This document shows positions 42,759-52,612 of a stretch of DNA of 64,000 nucleotides, piece by piece; within the stretch, counting starts at the first letter, position 1; the number at the start of each line of letters is the position of its first letter. A program made the translations under genes and the position numbers. Source of the DNA: Cohnella phaseoli (GTDB taxonomy: Bacteria; Bacillota; Bacilli; Paenibacillales; Paenibacillaceae). Under the pieces are notes generated by a model that did not search any database, was not told where the DNA came from, and saw only the letters and a program-made list of their open reading frames with translations. The DNA is taken from positions 124,001-188,000 of the forward strand of contig NZ_QRDZ01000013.1 of assembly GCF_003386235.1 (NCBI RefSeq), written 5' to 3'.

Positions 42759-44201
42759 TTAAAGATCTTCTGGAGTAATATCGGAGAAGTCGAAATCTTC
42801 ATCAACTTCTGGAGTATCTGAAGAATCAGTTATATCGCTATCCTTTATCTCAATGCCCATCTCTGAGAGCATATCAATATCATCGAAATCAAATTCTTCA
42901 GCTGCCACTGCAATCTGAGAGATACCCTCCGTCTTGAACCGAATTTTTTGTTGCTTCTTCATAAACTCTTCGTATTCTTCTACAAGACCGATCGAAAGCC
43001 TTGTAGGAAGAGCTTCTGCTTTATAGAAGGTATAAATTGTTGCGTTATATTGATTATGTTCATTCAAGAAACCAGAGAAAATTGTCCCTTGGAGCGGCAA
43101 TCTGCTGCTAATCTCCTCCTTGGCATCATCAATAAAAGAACTGCCGATATGATTTAACTCAGGAGGAATAATGGCTAACAGTCCAACATGAAACACTTTT
43201 GCATAGGATTTGGTTTCCTCGTTTTCAGTTTCTTCTTCAAGTCTAATCGGATCGTGGAAATTGTTCGATTCCAGAGAGGACAAGAATAATTGCTTTAATT
43301 CAGTAGCATTTGTTACAGTCTTTGCGTTTTGCTCGACTCTATTAAGAATAAGGCAGCCATTGTGCTCCATAATAACGCGTCTGAAATCATTTGAATCTAT
43401 CGTAACCGAGGTCCCGCCAATATTTGATCCAACGTTAATTTCATGGAAGATGCTTGAAAGTTCTGCATTGGCAAAATCGCGGTAATTGTTATATCTTCCA
43501 TCACTTGAAATGCTTTGAAACCGATCATAAAACATTTGATTATCTGCAAAAATAGTAAATGCTATACCTTTAGTTTTGTTCTTAGTTATTTCCCATATTT
43601 TTGAAGCAAATGAGCTTACCTGCCTTAAAACATCAGGTCCGTCACTGCGCGTTGGAATCGTGACAATTACGCCTACTTTCTTATACTTTTGTCTTACTTG
43701 TTGAAATGCCTCTACCTGGTACTTTCTTACGTTGCGAGAGAATTCCTCGTGTCCAACATTCTCTTTAATCTCGAGCAATTTGGCTTTCAGCAAACTGTTG
43801 TTATGATGATCATGAAACTCTTCTATTGCTTTAATAATTGTTGAGGTTCCGGAACCACCACCAAGACCTGCAATAAACAAAGTTAATTCATCAGTCGGTT
43901 TTACTTTATTACGTATGAAGTCTCGCAAAATGGCACGAGCGTTTTCATTCTCCTCAAGCACGCGTAACCCTTTCTCCGGATCTTTGCCCATCCCGCCTAG
44001 TTTCAACGAAACACGATTTTCCAACGGGATATATTTAAGTTCGGCCAAATCTCCATCATTTGAATTTAGAGCATGAGTTACATAAACTGTTTTTCCGTCA
44101 GCAGTCTTAAATCCGGCAAACTTATCAGCAATCCTCGATCCTGCCTGGCCAAAACCTACTACCGTAGTAGCGATAGAAGGGAGGGCTCTTCTGAAATCCA
44201 T
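42759..44201 (-). CDS. tubZ: TubZ-like tubulin/FtsZ-family partition GTPase
   Basis: 480 residues from ATG 44201, which has AAGGAGATG upstream; a longer frame reaches into tubR and lacks a ribosome site. The GTP-binding region is seen in VVGFGQAGSRIADKFAGF near the start and the tubulin signature AGLGGGSGTS near residue 106. The long acidic C-terminal tail (from about residue 430, ending DFDFSDITPEDL) resembles TubZ rather than FtsZ. Polymerises into filaments that move plasmid copies via TubR bound to a centromere. It follows tubR by 22 bp. Confidence 0.88.
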   Translation of the reverse strand: MDFRRALPSIATTVVGFGQAGSRIADKFAGFKTADGKTVYVTHALNSNDGDLAELKYIPLENRVSLKLGGMGKDPEKGLRVLEENENARAILRDFIRNKVKPTDELTLFIAGLGGGSGTSTIIKAIEEFHDHHNNSLLKAKLLEIKENVGHEEFSRNVRKYQVEAFQQVRQKYKKVGVIVTIPTRSDGPDVLRQVSSFASKIWEITKNKTKGIAFTIFADNQMFYDRFQSISSDGRYNNYRDFANAELSSIFHEINVGSNIGGTSVTIDSNDFRRVIMEHNGCLILNRVEQNAKTVTNATELKQLFLSSLESNNFHDPIRLEEETENEETKSYAKVFHVGLLAIIPPELNHIGSSFIDDAKEEISSRLPLQGTIFSGFLNEHNQYNATIYTFYKAEALPTRLSIGLVEEYEEFMKKQQKIRFKTEGISQIAVAAEEFDFDDIDMLSEMGIEIKDSDITDSSDTPEVDEDFDFSDITPEDL

Positions 44202-44223
44202 TGAAACATCTCCTTTTCGTTTT

Positions 44224-44643
44224 CTATTGCTCTTTCTTTCTACGAACAATTTCTTTTGCGATTTGCCGACCTCTACGTGAAATATATATAAGCTTAGAAG
44301 GGGGGACGCTAACAAAATAACAAAGGGACATTTTAAGTAATGTATCCGTTATTCGTTCAACGTGCTTTCGATCGATATTCGTTTTTTCAATATTGAACTT
44401 TTTGGATTTATTCTTTTTTTGCTGGACACGTCTTTCTAAAACAATTGAATCAGCAAGTCCTTTAATCGAGATACCAGACATGACCTCTTCGTCCTTATTT
44501 ATATCAGCGTGTTTAGCAATATGTAATAGAACACGTTTTAATGGGAGGTCAGTTTCTACGATGTCAGTTAACATAGCTACTTGTTGTTCGCTTAAATCAA
44601 CATCACTGTATTTCTGATTGAGATACGCATCGATGGATACCAC
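44224..44643 (-). CDS. tubR: TubR-like DNA-binding partition adaptor
   Basis: 139 residues. Middle part holds a winged-helix region (MSGISIKGLADSIVLERRVQ, LIYISRRGRQIAKEIVRRK) with many Lys/Arg at the C-terminus. Its position just upstream of tubZ, its length and the winged fold match TubR of pBtoxis and related plasmids, which binds repeated sites (tubC) and connects the plasmid to TubZ filaments. Upstream repeats at 44658-44980 are the likely target. GGGGGTGG is upstream of ATG 44643. Confidence 0.75.
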   Translation of the reverse strand: MVSIDAYLNQKYSDVDLSEQQVAMLTDIVETDLPLKRVLLHIAKHADINKDEEVMSGISIKGLADSIVLERRVQQKKNKSKKFNIEKTNIDRKHVERITDTLLKMSLCYFVSVPPSKLIYISRRGRQIAKEIVRRKKEQ

Positions 44644-44657
44644 CCCCTTATCAAGTC

Positions 44658-44980
44658 TAGTTTCTCATTAAGTTTCTACATAACATATTATAATCGAAAT
44701 TGTAGCGGAATAGCAATAAATCCCCTTTTATTCTAGGGATTTTTTATAGTTACTACGTTTTATATTCTGAATAGATACTATATATTATTTTGAACAATTT
44801 TTCATTATTTTCATTCTAATTTCATCCAGTTATAACCATTCCCTATAATCAATCAGAATTTTTGCTAAGTTTGATAGTGAAACTCATGTATTTCAGAATC
44901 AATAGTTACTATTAAGGATCCCTTAATTATATTGAGTTAATTGCACTTTGATGTGCATAGTTTCTAATCAAGATACTTAT
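44658..44980. repeat. iteron-like cluster upstream of tubR, candidate tubC centromere
   Basis: About seven copies of TAGTTTCTA or TAGTTACTA or its reverse (44658, about 44671, 44755, 44775, 44899, 44958, 44971). Same motif as at 39430-39708. The region is AT-rich and directly abuts the tubR start, where centromeres of type III systems sit. Confidence 0.6.
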
Positions 44981-45585
44981 TAGACGTTATCAAGGAAGAA
45001 AAATGTTAGGATTCAAGAAACATATGAAGTCAGAATGAAATGCAATGGGGTGTGCCGATCAGTATGACCATAATGAGCCTCTATATTCAGGTGATCATAT
45101 TATCAAAATATTAGATCTCTTAAAAAACTCAACTCGCTCCCCAATGCGCTGTTAATAGAGAAGATATTATTAACATTAGCAGCGGATATATTTGACCTTC
45201 ACTAATGTAATAACCAGAATTTTTCATTCATCCGGAAATCAGTGGAAAACAAGTGTTATGACTATATGACAAACTGGGATATCAATAAGAGCAAACAAAA
45301 TCGCTCGTTTACAGAACAGGAGGATTTCTTAGTTCACATATTCGTATGTCCAGCATCTGAAGTTGCGTGAGTTAATGTTGACCCATTTCAACACCTCTAA
45401 TCTCTAAGACTCTGGCACTCTAATAGTTAACAATTAAAGAAACCATCTTGACGCTCAATTCAGAAGTTAAACAGATAAAGCAATACTGTTGAACATTTAT
45501 ATTTGAAAAAAATATTTATTATTTTTATTACCTTTCTTATTGCTTGTTTTCTCCCTCCCTAAAATCACTTTCAATCCCATATATA
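44981..45585. other. gene-free AT-rich stretch
   Basis: About 600 bp without a supported gene or clear structure. It may be part of the replication or partition region given its neighbours. Confidence 0.4.
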
Positions 45586-45777
45586 TCAAGGGCTGATAGC
45601 TTCGATTGAACTTACAATAAGCTGATACTTTTCTGCTTTAATTTTCCTCACCTGTTTTTCTATCTGTAAAGCGCAACTAATTAGGAATCCCCAAAGGGAT
45701 AAGGTTAATACAGAAAATAGTTTCGGTTGAACCAAAACTAAGACAAAGAAGGAAGTGGCTAGGTGCAATATACACAA
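45586..45777 (-). CDS. possible small membrane protein
   Basis: 63 residues with two hydrophobic stretches and a Lys-rich end. Starts at a TTG without clear ribosome site. Could be a chance frame. Confidence 0.3.
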   Translation of the reverse strand: MCILHLATSFFVLVLVQPKLFSVLTLSLWGFLISCALQIEKQVRKIKAEKYQLIVSSIEAISP

Positions 45778-45850
45778 TCCGACAATTATTTGCTATTTTA
45801 GGCTGTAGGTAATATTAACCATGTCTATTTGAGGAGGGTGGTGTACAGAT

Positions 45851-47713
45851 TTGTCAAAAGATGAAACGTTAGGCTCAAACGCAAATGAATCATTATCCCT
45901 AAGTAGTTTTTCTGATTCAAAGTCCAAATTACCTAACGCGGGCCATGCTCTCTCGTATCCAGAAATGAAAGATGAGCGGTCGGCAAATACACTTATGATC
46001 CATAACGGGACCGCTTCCCGCTCCGGGGGAAAATCCCCATTTGGGGTCGACGACATTCCACTTGGGGGGCACACCCCAAAAGGGAACGATTTACCAGTAG
46101 GGGACCGACGTCCCCAGCCGGGGACCGCTAATCCACTCGGGGCCCAGTCCCGCTTCAGGGGCCATGACCACATGGAGCCGTATGATTCCATCGAGGGGTA
46201 CGAGATCCCACTCGGGGACGAAGATCACTTCTGGGACCCAACAAAGGCAACGGAAAACCAGCCGGGATCTTGGGACCCTAACCCTGACGATGAACCAGAT
46301 GGAATCGAGGAATCCAATGAAGGGAGCAAGAGAGGAGATCGTAAGAAAGGGAAAACGCGTAAGTATCGTTTTTCGGAGGATCGTGCCATCAAGCTGGTAC
46401 GACGGAGTATGGAACATACTATGGTGCTTCATTCCCTGTACGTGCATCGGAGACTTACGATTAATCAGATCCACCAGATGTACTTTTCAGAAGCTAATCC
46501 CTTCAAAATAAGAAGCTCGATTCGAAAGTTAACAGAGCTCGGGCTATTGGAGCGAAAGCGTATATTCGGATTAGCTCAGTCCTTAGCAGATGCGAGAACT
46601 TATCACTATCAACTAAGTCAGCTTGGTTTAAGAATTTATGCTCTGGCTTGTATGCGTGTAAATATGCTCCACGAAGACCCTGATTTGCCTAAGCAACACT
46701 TTCTGCATTCCGATCTTGCAATTCGCGCACAAGGAGAACATCACTTCATGTTGCAGTCCTTCTTGTCGGAATGCATTGGGCTACTCTGGGATAACCAAAT
46801 GTATCTGCCGAGCAGTGAGTGGAGGAGATACCTTTATCTCAATGCTCAAGATGAAGCAAACTATCGGCCAGACTGGATTCTGTTTAAGCCCAATAGCTAC
46901 TTTACTTCACTGGTAGAGGAAAACCGTGTAGGCGAAGATATATTGAGCGTACCGGTACAGTCTCGAACACAGCAAGACAAGGAAATACTTGCCGGTCACT
47001 ATCAGCCTATCGTCTCTATCGAATGTGATACTGGCGCAATGCGGGCAGAACGCTTACAAGAGAAAGCTATTCGTATCAAGGATGAAAAGCGCTATATCCC
47101 GAAGTGCACCGCCATACTCGTAGGTGATGCAAGTCTGGGGGAAGAATCCCATAAAAAAAGATTCCAGGAAAGTAAGGTTCGCGTCCGGAATGTCGGTAAT
47201 GCTGTAAAAACGGCTATTGAAAACGAACTGATCCAGGACGAACTCATCTTTCTCGTCTCTCGACAGTCGATTTTAGCCGGCACTACATTTCAATACATAC
47301 AGCATTCTGGCGACTTCTTTGGATTATTTCCCGATCTTGAGGCGCATTTGAGCTTGAAGTTCCCGAGATCAATCCCTATGAGCATGAAGGAGTGGAAAAA
47401 CCTTCGCCTGGATCGTGGATTACCAGATTACGCTTTTTACGACAAAGAGACAGGGAATACCATTGCGGTGTTTATTGCTTATCCAGGATGGTTGAATCCG
47501 CATATCAAGGTAAACCATCTTCTTGAGCGGACAGAGGATTATGTCGAATGCATTATGTTCTATCCGCAAGAGGCGCACTTCACCATGGATACCCATCACG
47601 TCCTTTCCCCGCGGCTGAAGTATGCAGCTTTGGACAAATGGCGTTCAGGGGAACAAACGTTCTATTCCCGTAATATGGACAGAAGCGGGGAACGGTGGGA
47701 GGTGAAGCCCTGA
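45851..47713 (+). CDS. replication-relaxation family protein
   Basis: 620 residues from TTG 45851 (GAGGAGGG upstream). After an unusual N-terminal 130 residues rich in P-x-G (see array at 46000-46240) comes a basic linker (KGKTRKYRFSEDR), then winged-helix sequence (LTINQIHQMYFSEAN, IRSSIRKLTELGLLERKR) and an extended domain with TYHYQLSQLGLRIYAL and HHFMLQSFL, as in Replic_Relax proteins of Bacillus plasmids. The C-terminal part is likely an endonuclease-like domain (ESKVRVRNVG). Probably initiates or regulates plasmid replication. The next gene begins directly at its stop (TGA then GTG). Confidence 0.8.
   Translation: MSKDETLGSNANESLSLSSFSDSKSKLPNAGHALSYPEMKDERSANTLMIHNGTASRSGGKSPFGVDDIPLGGHTPKGNDLPVGDRRPQPGTANPLGAQSRFRGHDHMEPYDSIEGYEIPLGDEDHFWDPTKATENQPGSWDPNPDDEPDGIEESNEGSKRGDRKKGKTRKYRFSEDRAIKLVRRSMEHTMVLHSLYVHRRLTINQIHQMYFSEANPFKIRSSIRKLTELGLLERKRIFGLAQSLADARTYHYQLSQLGLRIYALACMRVNMLHEDPDLPKQHFLHSDLAIRAQGEHHFMLQSFLSECIGLLWDNQMYLPSSEWRRYLYLNAQDEANYRPDWILFKPNSYFTSLVEENRVGEDILSVPVQSRTQQDKEILAGHYQPIVSIECDTGAMRAERLQEKAIRIKDEKRYIPKCTAILVGDASLGEESHKKRFQESKVRVRNVGNAVKTAIENELIQDELIFLVSRQSILAGTTFQYIQHSGDFFGLFPDLEAHLSLKFPRSIPMSMKEWKNLRLDRGLPDYAFYDKETGNTIAVFIAYPGWLNPHIKVNHLLERTEDYVECIMFYPQEAHFTMDTHHVLSPRLKYAALDKWRSGEQTFYSRNMDRSGERWEVKP
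46000..46240. repeat. iteron-like array: GGG(G) tracts with CCAYTY start, pitch near 19 bp
   Basis: GGG or GGGG tracts start at 46007, 46025, 46043, 46064, 46082, 46100, 46120, 46139, 46158, (46174, degenerate), 46195, 46214 and 46233. Spacing is 18-21 bp. Several units share CCACTYGGGGACCG or close forms. The last half of the spacings is not a multiple of three, so the periodicity is a DNA feature, not only a protein repeat. It lies in the first 130 codons of the replication-relaxation gene. Confidence 0.7.
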
Positions 47714-49246
47714 GTGAAAGTGCGGAAGTGGCTGCCCCAAATCATCATTGCCAGTTCCTACAGCGTGATTGCCTTACTTTTCTTTTCGAGCCTCGGCATG
47801 ATTGGAGTGCTCCTGATAAATAAAGGAGATATGTCTCGGGCTGAAGCGGGAAAGTTATTTCGGGAATTGCACTACCTTATGCCGTTTTACCAAGCGCCAT
47901 TATCAATCCCTGTTTTTCTTGTCTTTGGCGGCTTATTGTTCTGTCTCGTAAGCTGGCTATTTACCACACGCGTACAGACGACCAATAAGGGAGTAGGGCG
48001 GAGAGCTTTTTTCTTTCTCTTCGCTTGGTTTACGGCAACGCTGTTGTTTACCAGTGTAGCGGCGGCATGGATGAAGCCAATTAGTTATGATCGGCTCATG
48101 AACGTCGATAAATGGGTCACCGAACCACGATACCGCGAATATTTGCATCCAGGTAGCCTGCGTATGCTCGGCGGACTCATGATGATGCTGCCGTTCATTG
48201 CATTCATGAAACTCTGGGCACACCTTTTACACGAGTATCGCTCAGATCCTCTTGTCAAAGAGTGGTTTGCGACCTATCAGTTTCAATCCCGCTTCTTGGG
48301 TCGATTTGGAGACGAAAAGGCGAACGAAACACCTGACATCACTTTGGCCAAGGACGCAGAAACAGGTGCTCCCGTTGTACTCTCTGGTGAATCACGTCAG
48401 TTAGGAACTGGACTGATTGGTCCACCGGGCTCCGGTAAAACGGCTCTGAAGATCATAGTCGGCTTCAAGCAGGACATGCGCCATATGATTAAAGCAATTA
48501 ATGCTTTCCCTGGTTTAATAAAAAAGCACGGCCTGAATTCAGAAAATTTCCATAAGGCATGGGCGAAATATCTCATAGGTTCGATCGTTATTGAGCCGGC
48601 TAAGGATTTATGTGATAAAGCTTACAAGGAAGCTCTTGAAAGCGGTATCCCCAAAGAGCTTATCACATACCTAGACCCTTCGGATCCGGATACGCCGGGT
48701 TTTAACAGCATGGTTGGGCCGGTAGAGCAGGTAGCGGAGATGATTGCGCAAGTACTCGACTCTATCAGCGAAACCACAGATGAGTTTTTCAAACAGAGTT
48801 GCCGCGTTGTTGTAAAGATGTACGTGTATTTGCTCAAGTTCCTGCATAAGAACGAGTGTACGCTTCCTGACCTAGATGAGATGTATCAAGACCCAACACA
48901 TACCTTTTCACTTGTGGAGGATCTGGAAGACTTAATCCCGACCGATGAAGTCATTCGGCTAATGCCCAAGGATAAGCGTATCTACTGGATGCTGGCACGC
49001 CGTACAGTGCAGTGGTTTTATAACGACGGGCTGGAAGTCGCAACAGATAGGTCTGGGCAAACGATCAAGCACGCTAGCGGTCGACATAAGGGAAGGCCAG
49101 TAATCAAGGATAAGCAGTTCGAATTTACTCGGCAAACGCGGAACCTGCTGTCCGGGAATTGCGCTAGCGACTGTGTTGCAACAAACGTCGCAAATTTATA
49201 CTTCCGTCCTTCTGCAGAAAGATCCAAGAACGGCTTGGTCAAGTAA
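47714..49246 (+). pseudogene. type IV coupling ATPase (TraG/VirD4-like), C-terminally broken
   Basis: 510 residues to the first stop. N-terminal transmembrane helices (about 10-35, 63-85, 98-118, 150-170), then a RecA-like ATPase with Walker A GPPGSGKT (236-243) and an all-alpha region (about 330-440). The stop at 49244-49246 precedes the Walker B region. Downstream, in the same frame, FLVDECLENFP and FFLAQKGRRIG (about 49297-49350) look like the lost Walker B and following motif, ending at TAG about 49396. The stretch around 49195-49250 reads better in another frame (KIQERLGQVIPEEY), which points to compensating indels. The plasmid's conjugation coupling function is therefore probably lost. 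Confidence 0.75.
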
Positions 49247-49581
49247 TTCCGGAAGAGTATGGACTACATTCCGGAATCTTTCTTTCAAGCTTTCTTGGTA
49301 GACGAATGTTTAGAAAATTTCCCACATGCCTTTTTCCTAGCTCAGAAGGGAAGACGAATCGGCGAAGTAAACCTTCAGCCCCTGCAAATGGATCTGCTCT
49401 AGGCCCAACAGGGGCTTCTAATTAAAGGTATATTGGAAAGGAAGTCTCTAGCAAGAAAACTAGCACTATATTCCGAAGGTGGAGTCATGAAGAACGTAAA
49501 ATTGATAGTTACAATTGATGAAAAAAATGAGTTGTTGAACAGGCACCAGGAGAAGAGAAATAAAGAAAGGCGGTGAGTAGC
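49247..49581 (+). other. decayed 3' end of the coupling ATPase plus spacer
   Basis: 49247-49398 holds the Walker B remnant described for the preceding entry. The rest is spacer, with a short frame on the minus strand that I do not support. Confidence 0.5.
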
Positions 49582-51093
49582 TTGGATGATCATTACCGTA
49601 TTGTACTTGGATTACAGGATGAGAGACTTAACGCCATTACTAAGACGGCCTTGGAAGAAGATCTAGTAGGACAAGTCGTCGGGATCGCGCTCACGCGCAA
49701 GAACATCGTTCCGCGCGTTATGGAGCATGGCGCCAACATGATCATTGTCGCTGACGAACTCATTGGGGACACGGAAACCGACGACGAATGGCTGGATTTG
49801 ATCGAGGAACTTAGGCGGTATGACTTTCATATCCGTATCGTGTTCCTCTGCACCCGTTCCGTGGATGATCTCTTTCTCAGTAAACTGGTGCTTTCCAACG
49901 TAACGGATATATTCCATGAGGGGAAGCTCCCGAAAGGGTGGACCACCCAGCTCAGGCAAGCTCCGAAATACGAAAACACCGAGTTATTTCGGAATAAATC
50001 AGACGCAATCGCGGACGATTTACGAAAGCGAAAAGCCAAACAGAAGGGAACCCCTGAAGAGATCCTTCAGCAGCCGCTTATACCGAAAGCAGCAAAGCAG
50101 GCACCTCCTGGTGCAGAATCCACGCCTGCAGCGGAACCTCAGGTTATCACTGAGGTTCGCACGGAAGTGAGAACGGAAGTTCGGATAAAGAAAGAAACGG
50201 AATACATCTACGAGCAAATAAAGATTAGCCCGAAAAGTGTTGCAGTCGTTTCCTTGTTCGAGGGAGCTGGATCCTCTACGCTCACACGCTTACTGGCCGA
50301 AGAAGCAGCTGCGCTAGACGTGGAAGTCGGTGTGATGGAAGCAGCTTCACCGCCGGCCGCTTGGATGCAAATAATGAATGCTTATGATTTGGTCGAGCAG
50401 ATCCGCAATCAGAGCAAAGGTAAGCGATGGCAAAGTTGGCATACCGCCGTGTTAGATATGGATGCCGTCCCTGCTTGGGAAGATGCGCTCAGGATACAGG
50501 GCGTACGCTATATTCTGCGAGATCCGGACGTAGAACTGCACAATTGGACTGAGACAGAAACAGCGGAGCTCCTGACGTACAGTAAAAACGTCTCGCTCCT
50601 GTTCTCCGATATCAGCACGGCCTATCATGACCCTAGAGAACAAATTATATTGAAAAGTGCTGATATCATTCTTGCCGTCGGGAACTATGACGCAATGCGG
50701 CTCGCGCGCGGCCGCCAGAAGTACGAATCCTTTTTGAGCAGATATGGGGAGAAGACCCTATTGGTTATGAATAAGAGTACACCGCGGTTGGAGCGGGCAC
50801 ACAGCCCCGTGATAAGAAATAAATACGCGCATCGCAAGCTATTTCACATGCCGGTAATGAATGTATTTTTGGAAACCTATATGGACGGCGAATCTTTTTG
50901 GACGAGCGGTTATGTGAGGGATGAGACGCGTCAGGAAATGCGGGAAAGGGCACATGAGATGCTTCGGGCGATTTTAGGTGATGAAGTCTTGAAAAAACTG
51001 AAAGCTCGCCGGCGCGGCGGTCTGATAGACCGCATTATGCGGTACTTCAAGGATTCAGATTCGGATATCGAAGCCGATGAGGGAACGGCATAG
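49582..51093 (+). CDS. CpaE/TadZ-like protein: receiver-like domain plus degenerate ATPase
   Basis: 503 residues from TTG 49582 (AAAGGCGG upstream; GTG 49573 overlaps that site). The N-terminal 130 residues resemble a receiver domain (IIVADELIGD, RIVFLCTRS, DIFHEGK). After a linker with repeated EVRTEVRTEVR the C-terminal half is ParA/MinD-like: VAVVSLFEGAGSSTLTRLLAEEA sits where a deviant Walker A should be, though the usual K-GG-GKT lysines are missing (GAGSST), and TLLVMNKSTP resembles a late motif. It may serve as a scaffold in conjugation or pilus assembly. It follows the coupling ATPase and is probably from the same former operon. Confidence 0.6.
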   Translation: MDDHYRIVLGLQDERLNAITKTALEEDLVGQVVGIALTRKNIVPRVMEHGANMIIVADELIGDTETDDEWLDLIEELRRYDFHIRIVFLCTRSVDDLFLSKLVLSNVTDIFHEGKLPKGWTTQLRQAPKYENTELFRNKSDAIADDLRKRKAKQKGTPEEILQQPLIPKAAKQAPPGAESTPAAEPQVITEVRTEVRTEVRIKKETEYIYEQIKISPKSVAVVSLFEGAGSSTLTRLLAEEAAALDVEVGVMEAASPPAAWMQIMNAYDLVEQIRNQSKGKRWQSWHTAVLDMDAVPAWEDALRIQGVRYILRDPDVELHNWTETETAELLTYSKNVSLLFSDISTAYHDPREQIILKSADIILAVGNYDAMRLARGRQKYESFLSRYGEKTLLVMNKSTPRLERAHSPVIRNKYAHRKLFHMPVMNVFLETYMDGESFWTSGYVRDETRQEMRERAHEMLRAILGDEVLKKLKARRRGGLIDRIMRYFKDSDSDIEADEGTA

Positions 51094-51219
51094 CACATAT
51101 CTAACGGGAAATACCATTTAATGGTTAATATTCGTTTTCAGAGATTAATATTTTGATACTACATCGATGCCAGGAATGTACGATATAGCGCTTACATAAA
51201 TGAATGGGGGAGATAGACG

Positions 51220-51945
51220 ATGAACATAAACAATCCGATGCATGTGGGGCAGTTTGCTGCACTATTTGTCGGATGTGCTGTGCAAGACGACATTATCCAA
51301 GCTGCCAATATGTTAGATAGTGGTTTTGTAGGGATAAATATCGTGTACCAGAATCAGACATTGCTTTCTGCTTCAGCAGCGCTGGGTAGAACCCTGATTC
51401 TAAAATGGGCAGTTGAGCAAGGCGCAGATGTCAACTTCTTCAATAACCAGCATACCTTGCCGGCCTTGCACCAGGCAGCACAGTGTAATCAGTTTGAGTG
51501 CGTGAAGATTTTAGCGGAAGCGGGCGCAAATAGTGGAGCGGGAGAAACCTTTTTGTCAGCAGCCTATTATGCATTAAGACTGAAACACTTGAAGATTTTT
51601 CATTATCTCGATGCACGCGATCCAGAGCTCACATACACGTTTCCTCCAGCTGGCGAAAACTTCCGGAAAGTAGTCGATGACGCTCAGGATCTCCTTTGCA
51701 TTTTATATGAAATGCAGGAGCAGCGGGTTCTTGACTTTTCAAGAACTGATCCCAAGGATCTCTTATACATGCTACGCAAGGGAAAACCCTTTTTCAGAGG
51801 ATTTAGGCGAAAAACCCAAGAGCAGCGGGATCAAATGGCCCAGTTTCTTTACGGATTACCTCAGCGAGAGATGGAATATTTCAGTAAGCTCTTATATCAC
51901 ATTAATTTGACCATCACGAACAAATGGGACAAATCATTTGCTTAA
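51220..51945 (+). CDS. ankyrin-repeat protein
   Basis: 241 residues behind GGGGGAGA. Residues about 40-125 carry three ankyrin-like repeats (TLLSASAALGRTLILKWAVEQGADVNF, PALHQAAQCNQFECVKILAEAGAN, LSAAYYALRLKHLKIFHYLDARD). The C-terminal half is helical with no recognised motif. Cytosolic; binding partner unknown. It is first in a run of unknown genes in the same direction. Confidence 0.75.
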   Translation: MNINNPMHVGQFAALFVGCAVQDDIIQAANMLDSGFVGINIVYQNQTLLSASAALGRTLILKWAVEQGADVNFFNNQHTLPALHQAAQCNQFECVKILAEAGANSGAGETFLSAAYYALRLKHLKIFHYLDARDPELTYTFPPAGENFRKVVDDAQDLLCILYEMQEQRVLDFSRTDPKDLLYMLRKGKPFFRGFRRKTQEQRDQMAQFLYGLPQREMEYFSKLLYHINLTITNKWDKSFA

Positions 51946-52103
51946 ATTTGGATGAGCTCGAGTGAATCCCGCTCCGGATCGGATTAATTTCATCGAGGTG
52001 CATTCCAGGAAAAGAAGCACCACGAACCCGCTTCTATTAACGATCAATAAACGATCTGAGGATGAACGGACGGGAAACATCTTTAGAGAGGAGCTTCGGG
52101 AAA

Positions 52104-52526
52104 ATGTTATTTGCACATCGTCCAACTCACCCCACCATTGGGGTCGTTTCCACTTTCCAATTGATCGACTTGCTTATGCTTAGGCTTTCTCGCGGGATGG
52201 AATTGCCGGCAGCGATGCAATCCTTAGGCGGAGTTCAGTTTCCTGACTCTCTATTTAATTCACTTGACCTCATTCAGACCGATACGCCAGTCTCTTACCA
52301 TCAGTTTAGCGATCGTTCCCACTTTTTTGTTGCATTGCTTGAGGTACTTCGCCAAGCCAGATCCTTAGAACCCTCTTCATTATGCGATGTCCTTGTTATT
52401 CTTAAAAACAAGTTGTACGTGCATCTCCTTAAAGTCGTTGACTATGGGAATATTGACAGTATTTTCTATAAAAATGGCCAAAGTAATTTATTGCCAGAGG
52501 ATTTTGCAAGAGATATCCTGAGTTAA
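52104..52526 (+). CDS. hypothetical protein
   Basis: 140 residues from ATG 52104, with GAGAGGAG upstream; an earlier in-frame ATG at 52062 has none. No family recognised; largely helical. It is 158 bp after the ankyrin gene and points the same way. Confidence 0.6.
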   Translation: MLFAHRPTHPTIGVVSTFQLIDLLMLRLSRGMELPAAMQSLGGVQFPDSLFNSLDLIQTDTPVSYHQFSDRSHFFVALLEVLRQARSLEPSSLCDVLVILKNKLYVHLLKVVDYGNIDSIFYKNGQSNLLPEDFARDILS

Positions 52527-52612
52527 TCGGGTGTGTGAGCTCCTTTACTGATCCGCAGCCAAGTGCACGCCAGAGAATATGTCCCAAACTTCCGCACAGA
52601 TAGGAGATTTTA

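Noticed and set aside
44157..44171. CTACTACCGTAGTAG palindrome near the tubZ start
   Set aside because: Half sites are only one base apart, the site is in coding sequence, and it is outside the copper island.
45793..46474. Leftward frames opposite the replication-relaxation gene
   Set aside because: Antisense shadows of the GC-rich periodic array.
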